In this document: positions 32,914-36,968 of the stretch, in pieces | Layout: each line of letters begins with the position of its first letter | Numbering within the stretch: the first letter of the stretch is position 1 | Assembly: GCA_028287805.1 (NCBI GenBank) | Contig: JAQBOY010000410.1 | Span: forward strand, 1 to 36,968 | Source: Mucilaginibacter sp. | GTDB taxonomy: Bacteria > Bacteroidota > Bacteroidia > Sphingobacteriales > Sphingobacteriaceae | Length of the DNA: 36,968 nt | Direction of reading: 5' to 3' | Translations under genes and position numbers: made by a program | Notes under the pieces: model-generated | What the model was told of the DNA's origin: nothing | What the model saw: only the letters and a program-made list of their open reading frames with translations | Database searches by the model: none

Positions 32914-33614
32914 TGAACAAGTTGAGGTTAGTAAAAAAAATCATAATCCTGGTGCTTATATTAGCTTTACCAGGATTTTTGTATTATTTGCTTACCGTAG
33001 GAGGTAAGAACCGATATAAGCCTTTGCCCATTTTCGGTCCAAAACAGATAGCGAAAACATCGCATAAGGTACATGGCAAGGATATACCGGATACTATTTT
33101 CCATACCCTTGGCAATTTTAAATTAAAGGATCAAAATGGCAGGGAGGTATCCTTTAAAACCTTCAACAAAAAGATATTTATCGTTAACTTCTTTTATACG
33201 CATTGCCCAACGCTTTGTAACCAGATAAATGTTAATGTGGATAGCCTGTCGGCAAATTATGCTAAAAATAAAATGGTATATTTTGCAACCATTACAGTTG
33301 ATCCGGCACGTGATTCAGTAGCTGCTTTAAAAAGCTATGCAGAAAAATTAAAGCCCAAATCGGCAAACTGGTTGTTTTTAACCGGCGATACCACCACCAT
33401 ATACAGCCTTGCCCGTAAAGGTTTGCTGGTAGATGCATTGAAAGCGGGGAATGATGATTTTATATACAACAATAAGCTTATTCTTATTGACGGTGAAAAA
33501 CGCATCAGGGGTTATTATTCAGGTGTATTGACAGATGATATTAACCGGCTTAATGACGAGATTAAAGTATTGATAACTGAGGAATTGCGAAGAAACGATA
33601 AGCCGTTGTATTGA
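32913..33614 (+). CDS. SCO1/SenC family protein, atypical (metal-binding His replaced by Tyr)
   Basis: SCO proteins deliver copper to CuA or reduce its cysteines. The 233-residue protein has an N-terminal membrane anchor (about residues 8-30) and a periplasmic thioredoxin fold, with C98PTLC102 in FFYTHCPTLCNQ and ITVDPARDS. The third copper ligand of the family, a His in a D-F-x-H-type position before the LILID strand, reads DDFIYNNKLILID here: Tyr185, codon TAC. With no His, tight Cu(I)/Cu(II) binding is doubtful and a thiol-reductase role more likely. Its position directly after subunit IV supports a role in oxidase assembly. Confidence 0.93.
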   Translation: MNKLRLVKKIIILVLILALPGFLYYLLTVGGKNRYKPLPIFGPKQIAKTSHKVHGKDIPDTIFHTLGNFKLKDQNGREVSFKTFNKKIFIVNFFYTHCPTLCNQINVNVDSLSANYAKNKMVYFATITVDPARDSVAALKSYAEKLKPKSANWLFLTGDTTTIYSLARKGLLVDALKAGNDDFIYNNKLILIDGEKRIRGYYSGVLTDDINRLNDEIKVLITEELRRNDKPLY

Positions 33615-33697
33615 GTAGCAGTGAGCAGTAGTAATGATGTAAGCAGAAATGGAGATGCTGGAAATGCTTTAATTTCTGATTCAGACAAATAAATAAT

Positions 33698-34270
33698 ATG
33701 ACAGATAAATTTATATTTCGTTTTGTAGCTGCAGTATCCATATTTGTATTTGTTGTAGTTATTATTTTAAACCGCAGAATCATTCCGGCGCCATCAGTTG
33801 TGCCTTCCTTTACGCACTATTTACCTCAATTAAATGCTATACTAAATGGTACCTGCAGCATACTGTTATTAATTTCTCTTTATTTTATTACGCGTGGAAA
33901 AGTCACTCTTCATAAACGTATTAATATATTAACTTTTTGCCTGTCATCACTCTTCCTGGTATCGTACATTTTCTTTCATTACCTGGCACCCGAAACCCGT
34001 TATGGCGATCTTAATGGCGACAGTGTATTATCAGCACAGGAAATTGCTATAGCAGGAAATACCCGGTATTTTTATTATGTACTTTTAACCTCGCACATTA
34101 TACTTGCAGCGGGGGTTTTACCGTTAATTTTACTGAGCTTTTACAGGGGCTTGCAAATGCAGGTAGAGAAGCATAAAAAATTGGTAAGATGGGCATTTCC
34201 GATATGGTTATATGTAACAGTTACGGGCGTAATTGTGTATTTAATGATATCGCCTTATTATCATTTCTAA
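33698..34270 (+). CDS. DUF420 membrane protein (CtaM-like) with an EF-hand-like loop
   Basis: DUF420 includes Staphylococcus CtaM, which is required for heme-copper oxidase assembly. The 190-residue protein has five membrane helices, with family motifs PSFTHYLPQLNAILNGTCS, TSHIILAAGVLPLILLSFYRGL and RWAFPIWLYVTVTGVIVYLM. Between helices 3 and 4 lies D104LNGDSVLSAQE115, which fits the 12-residue EF-hand calcium loop at positions 1, 3, 5, 8, 9 and 12. The membrane-facing conserved histidines (H40, H94, H133) might bind heme. The start comes 83 bases after the SCO gene, a longer gap than the rest. Confidence 0.9.
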   Translation: MTDKFIFRFVAAVSIFVFVVVIILNRRIIPAPSVVPSFTHYLPQLNAILNGTCSILLLISLYFITRGKVTLHKRINILTFCLSSLFLVSYIFFHYLAPETRYGDLNGDSVLSAQEIAIAGNTRYFYYVLLTSHIILAAGVLPLILLSFYRGLQMQVEKHKKLVRWAFPIWLYVTVTGVIVYLMISPYYHF

Positions 34271-34282
34271 TTAATAATTGAG

Positions 34283-34290
34283 TAAATTTG
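34283..34290 (+). promoter_or_regulatory. possible internal -7 element just before the CxxC protein gene
   Basis: TAAATTTG matches TAnnTTTG, four bases before the ATG. Like the rluD promoter it would give a transcript almost without a leader. No -33 element was found. Confidence 0.3.
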
Positions 34291-34294
34291 TATC

Positions 34295-34576
34295 ATGATA
34301 AAATGCTTGAAAATAATATTGATACTGTTTGTTTGCAGTTTAATAGCCGGCACTTTTATACAACCGGTTAAAGCGCAATGTGCAATGTGTACCACCGCTG
34401 TTGAAACCAATGCTCAAAGCGGTAAAACAACAACCAATGGCTTAAATAACGGCATTATGTATTTATTGGCGGCTCCATATATAGCCGTTGCAGCAGTAGG
34501 TTATATTTGGTACAAAAAGTATCGCCGCAAAAATGTAGTTATCGATATGCGCGATGAAAGGCTGCATTTAAATTAA
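34295..34576 (+). CDS. small membrane protein with a CxxC motif, unknown role in oxidase assembly
   Basis: The 93-residue protein has a signal peptide or first helix (MIKCLKIILILFVCSLIAGTF) with cleavage near VKAQ, followed at once by CAMCTTAVETNAQSG. A membrane helix (about residues 55-75, GIMYLLAAPYIAVAAVGYIWY) follows, then a basic cytosolic tail (KKYRRK). After cleavage the Cys pair would sit at the periplasmic N-terminus. I do not know a named family, but I have the impression similar short CxMC proteins lie next to oxidase genes in other Bacteroidota. A copper or thiol role in assembly is inference. It is 24 bases after the DUF420 gene. Confidence 0.82.
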   Translation: MIKCLKIILILFVCSLIAGTFIQPVKAQCAMCTTAVETNAQSGKTTTNGLNNGIMYLLAAPYIAVAAVGYIWYKKYRRKNVVIDMRDERLHLN

Positions 34577-34608
34577 TCAAAAGTCTAAACGGGCTATAAC
34601 CTACCGTC

Positions 34609-35016
34609 ATGTCAAAAACTCCAAAAGCCTGGGCTATGCTGCATGCCAAATGTCCGCGCTGTAGGCGGGGGGATATGTTTGAAGGCCAGATGTACAGTAT
34701 CAGCCAAAATAAGATTAGACAGGATTGCCCCAATTGCGGCTTATATTTTGAAATAGAGCCTGGATATTTTTATGCCGCTATGTATGTAAGTTATGCCCTC
34801 AATATAGCCGAGGGAGGCGCATTGGTAACAGGCACTTATCTGTTAACACATAATACTACTTCTCCCTGGTTATATTGCATAGTATTAATAGGCGGTTGCT
34901 TTTTACTTTCGCCTATAACATTCAGATATTCGCGTGTATTACTTTTATATTGGCTATCACCAAAAATACATTACCAGCCTTATTTAGATATCGATGATAA
35001 ACCAGCAAACTATTGA
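34609..35016 (+). CDS. DUF983 membrane protein with zinc-ribbon motif
   Basis: The 135-residue DUF983 protein has an N-terminal cytosolic zinc-ribbon with two CxxC pairs (CPRCRRGDMF at about residues 17-26, CPNCGLYFEIE at about residues 42-52), followed by two membrane helices (about residues 60-82 and 87-108). DUF983 genes often lie in cytochrome oxidase clusters of Bacteroidota and alpha-proteobacteria, but the function is not established. The C-terminus runs on into the next gene with a 23-base overlap. Confidence 0.9.
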   Translation: MSKTPKAWAMLHAKCPRCRRGDMFEGQMYSISQNKIRQDCPNCGLYFEIEPGYFYAAMYVSYALNIAEGGALVTGTYLLTHNTTSPWLYCIVLIGGCFLLSPITFRYSRVLLLYWLSPKIHYQPYLDIDDKPANY

Positions 35017-35656
35017 TTTTTTAGCCGGACTTGTTGAAAATAATAACCGGGAATGGTTTTTAGCTAATAAGGACCAATATGATGAAGCCCGTGAAAATGT
35101 TATTGACCTAACCGGTGAATTGCTAAAACTATTGCACAAAATAGATCCGGATATTTCAGAGGAACTTGATCCTAAGAAATGTGTTATGCGTATATACCGG
35201 GATATCAGGTTCAGTAAAAATAAAACACCGTATAAAAATAATTTTGGCGTAAGTATTCCCACATCAGGCACCAGGCTTGGTGGAGCAGAATATTATATGC
35301 ACATTCAGCCGGGAAAATCATTTATCGCAGGTGGCTACTGGATGCCGGAGGCAACTCATTTAAAGGCGATAAGACAAGAAATTGATTATAATGCCGCTGC
35401 TTTAAAAGCCATAATTGATGACCCAGCTTTTATTAAATTATTTGGTAATTTCAGGAGTCAGGACCAATTAAAAACGGTCCCCCGCGAGTATAGTGCAGAC
35501 AATGAAAATATTGAGTTATTGAAACTTAAAAGCTTTATTGTTTCGCACCCCCTAAAGGATAAGGATTTGCTAAAAAAAGATTGCGCAACAAACATAGCGC
35601 AGATATGCAGCAAAATTAATCCGCTTAACGCCTTTTTAAAAAATGCAATCGTTTAA
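34994..35656 (+). CDS. DUF2461 family protein
   Basis: The 220-residue soluble protein belongs to DUF2461 (TIGR02453), shown by TIDFLAGLVENNNREWFLANK, YRDIRFSKNKTPYKNNFGVSI, EYYMHIQPGKSFIAGGYWMP and DKDLLKKDC. No function is known for the family. No signal peptide or membrane segment is present. The ATG lies inside the DUF983 gene, overlapping by 23 bases in another frame, so the two should be translated together. A link with respiration is not evident; it may simply have joined the operon. Confidence 0.92.
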   Translation: MINQQTIDFLAGLVENNNREWFLANKDQYDEARENVIDLTGELLKLLHKIDPDISEELDPKKCVMRIYRDIRFSKNKTPYKNNFGVSIPTSGTRLGGAEYYMHIQPGKSFIAGGYWMPEATHLKAIRQEIDYNAAALKAIIDDPAFIKLFGNFRSQDQLKTVPREYSADNENIELLKLKSFIVSHPLKDKDLLKKDCATNIAQICSKINPLNAFLKNAIV

Positions 35657-35671
35657 ATTATACCTTATATC

Positions 35672-36541
35672 ATGAAATTAAAATATCTTTTAGCTGCAGC
35701 CTTTTTATGTGCCGCATTACATTCGTGCGTAGTACTATCACCTAAAAAATATAAAGCGTTAGTGGCCCAACGCGATTCTTTAACCAACCGCACCGGTAAC
35801 CTGGAAGCTGAAGTTTCAAAATTACAGGCTGATACCGCAAGTTTGCATCATCAGATAGCCGAACTAAACCACCAGGCTGCTGATTTGAGCCAGCGTATAA
35901 AAGGCCTGCATGGTAACTTATCTGATCTGCAAAAAAAATATGAGGGGCTCAATACAAATTATAACGCCACTACCTCAAAAGTAAGTGAGCTATCATCAGA
36001 CCTGCAAAAAAGAGAAGCCCGTTTAAAAGAGGTTGAAGATATATTACGTAAACGCGATGAAGCAAGCAATGCTTTAAAAAATAAGTTACAGCAAGCTTTG
36101 TTAGGTTTTCAGCAAAGTGGTTTAACAGTTGATATCAGGAACGGAAAGGTATATGTTTCGTTGGCAGATAAGCTGCTTTTCCCATCAGGCAGTATTGTTA
36201 TTAATGAGAATGGTAAAGCTGCGTTAAAACAATTTGCAACTGTGCTGAATAAAGAGCCGGATATTAATATAGCTGTTGAAGGCCATACAGACGATAAAAA
36301 AGTAATTAACCTGGGCCAGATAAAAGACAACTGGGACCTGAGCGTGCTTCGTGCCACATCAGTTACCCGTTATTTAACCGAAGTTGAAAGCGTTGACCCG
36401 CATCGTTTAACTGCCACAGGTAAAAGCCAGTATCAACCGGTAGATGCGACAAATACTAACGAGGCCCGTACTAAAAACAGGCGTATTGAAATTGTACTTA
36501 CTCCTAAACTGGATGAGTTATATAACTTGATTACGAAGTAA
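35672..36541 (+). CDS. OmpA family lipoprotein with coiled coil
   Basis: The 289-residue protein has a lipoprotein signal (lipid Cys19 in AALHSC). A long coiled coil of heptad-like Leu/Ala repeats spans about residues 30-145 (LEAEVSKLQADTASL, LSDLQKKYEGLNTNY). A C-terminal OmpA-like peptidoglycan-binding domain lies at about residues 150-285, with IAVEGHTDD, NWDLSVLRATSVTRYL and TKNRRIEIVL. It probably ties the outer membrane to the cell wall. It follows DUF2461 by 15 bases and is the last gene before the palindromic terminator, so it would be transcribed with the respiratory genes unless an unseen promoter exists. Confidence 0.92.
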   Translation: MKLKYLLAAAFLCAALHSCVVLSPKKYKALVAQRDSLTNRTGNLEAEVSKLQADTASLHHQIAELNHQAADLSQRIKGLHGNLSDLQKKYEGLNTNYNATTSKVSELSSDLQKREARLKEVEDILRKRDEASNALKNKLQQALLGFQQSGLTVDIRNGKVYVSLADKLLFPSGSIVINENGKAALKQFATVLNKEPDINIAVEGHTDDKKVINLGQIKDNWDLSVLRATSVTRYLTEVESVDPHRLTATGKSQYQPVDATNTNEARTKNRRIEIVLTPKLDELYNLITK

Positions 36542-36550
36542 GAAAAACCA

Positions 36551-36592
36551 ATAAACAAAAAACCTCCAAAATTTTGGAGGTTTTTTGTTTAT
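36551..36592. terminator. bidirectional intrinsic terminator, 42-base perfect palindrome
   Basis: ATAAACAAAAAACCTCCAAAA is followed directly by its exact reverse complement TTTTGGAGGTTTTTTGTTTAT. The CCTCC/GGAGG core has A- and T-runs on both sides, so it works in either direction: for the respiratory operon on the plus strand and for rfbC on the minus strand. Confidence 0.93.
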
Positions 36593-36610
36593 ATCTAAAT
36601 ACTCTTCTTT

Positions 36611-36736
36611 ATTGCGGGTACATATTATGTTTAGTAAAACGAAGAGATTGCTTCGTGGCCCTTGCCGGCCAATCTATACGCTCCCCGCAATTGACATAGC
36701 CTTTAAACAACCGTATCGCTCCTTGCTATGAGCGAT
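36611..36736. repeat. hairpin-rich intergenic repeat (REP-like)
   Basis: Several inverted repeats follow one another: ATTGCGGG (36611) with CCCGCAAT (36684), ACGAAG-agattg-CTTCGT (36639-36656), and ATCGCTC (36715) with GAGCGAT (36730). GAGATTGCTTCGT followed later by CCGCAATTGACA resembles a dispersed repeat I associate with Sphingobacteriaceae genomes. No gene is present in this gap. Confidence 0.55.
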
Positions 36737-36747
36737 GATAGTTCGGG

Positions 36748-36968
36748 TTAAAAAGGGCTTTTATAGTCCTTAAACAAAGGCAATAGTTCATCTTTTGGCG
36801 ATATTAGCACATCACTTTCAGCTATACCCCAATTAATAGCCAGCGTTTGGTCATTCCATTTTACACCGGTTTCACATTCTTTACTGTAATAGTTATTTAC
36901 TTTATAGGCAAATATGGTATTATCTTCTAATGTAGCAAAGCCATGTAAAAAACCTTCAGGAATAAGAA
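36748..36968 (-). CDS. rfbC: dTDP-4-dehydrorhamnose 3,5-epimerase, C-terminal part (5' end missing)
   Basis: Not in the ORF track because it runs off the right edge. I translated the minus strand to a TAA at 36750-36748, giving about 72 residues. IPEGFLHGFATLED, FAYKVNNYYSKECETGVKWND, LAINWGI and ESDVLISPKDELLPLF match the C-terminal half of RfbC/RmlC cupin epimerases; IPxGFxHGF is the family signature. The enzyme makes dTDP-4-keto-L-rhamnose for surface polysaccharide. About 110 residues are missing. The product could also be a related deoxysugar epimerase, but RfbC is the best match. Confidence 0.92.
   Translation of the reverse strand, partial: LIPEGFLHGFATLEDNTIFAYKVNNYYSKECETGVKWNDQTLAINWGIAESDVLISPKDELLPLFKDYKSPF

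Noticed and set aside
33615-33697. GAGTAGCAGTGAGCAGTAG low-complexity stretch and a 7-base inverted repeat before the DUF420 gene
   Set aside because: Short and degenerate; too weak to call a repeat or terminator.
1-36968. Defence islands, CRISPR, prophage, integron or biosynthetic cluster
   Set aside because: I looked for repeat-spacer arrays, integrases, transposases, toxin-antitoxin pairs, nucleases and NRPS/PKS motifs on both strands and saw none.

Overview
The window looks like chromosomal DNA from a member of the Bacteroidota, most likely family Sphingobacteriaceae (Mucilaginibacter/Pedobacter-like). The reasons are moderate-to-low GC, almost no Shine-Dalgarno sequences, Bacteroidota-type -7 promoter elements (TAnnTTTG), and families typical of the phylum: DUF1343/NamZ, DUF3050, an ECF sigma factor with an anti-sigma/beta-barrel fusion, and alternative complex III. 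Placement below phylum is inference from protein resemblance. I saw no tRNA, rRNA, CRISPR array, insertion sequence or phage gene.

Region 1 (1-12.6 kb) holds housekeeping and accessory genes. In order they are: a truncated PLP-dependent ACC deaminase/D-cysteine desulfhydrase-like gene and an unknown secreted protein (minus strand); an RluD-type pseudouridine synthase and a class IV aminotransferase (plus); a DUF3050 protein, fmt, and a NamZ-like exo-muramidase (minus); a LolC/FtsX-type permease with a TTG start (plus); then a minus-strand run of ECF sigma factor/anti-sigma pair, a small lipoprotein, mazG and mnmD. A degenerate TGTGCA-rich repeat separates mnmD from mazG and supplies the mnmD stop codon.

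Region 2 (12.9-17.5 kb, plus) has a pair of secreted M16 peptidases, one zinc-active and one lacking the zinc motif but carrying a C-terminal LolA-like domain. They end at an intrinsic terminator. A deoxyhypusine-synthase-family enzyme with its own promoter follows.

Region 3 (17.7-36.6 kb, plus) is the core of the window: one respiratory supra-operon of about 19 kb. A good Bacteroidota promoter near 17.7 kb precedes actABCDEF (alternative complex III, quinol:cytochrome c oxidoreductase). Then come cytochrome c oxidase subunits II and I, a strong hairpin, heme A synthase, heme O synthase, two subunit III genes, subunit IV, an SCO protein, DUF420 (CtaM-like), a small CxxC membrane protein, DUF983, DUF2461 and an OmpA-family lipoprotein. 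The operon stops at a perfect palindromic terminator. The likely electron path is menaquinol to the ActB Fe-S clusters, then the ActA/ActE c-hemes, then CuA of subunit II, then heme a and a3/CuB. Odd points are a sixth heme-c motif on an extra N-terminal ActA domain, an SCO protein with Tyr where the copper-binding His should be, a heme A synthase with EYINR in place of ExxHR, and an EF-hand-like loop in the DUF420 protein.

Region 4 (36.6 kb to end) has a hairpin-rich intergenic repeat followed by the 3' end of a minus-strand dTDP-4-dehydrorhamnose 3,5-epimerase gene.
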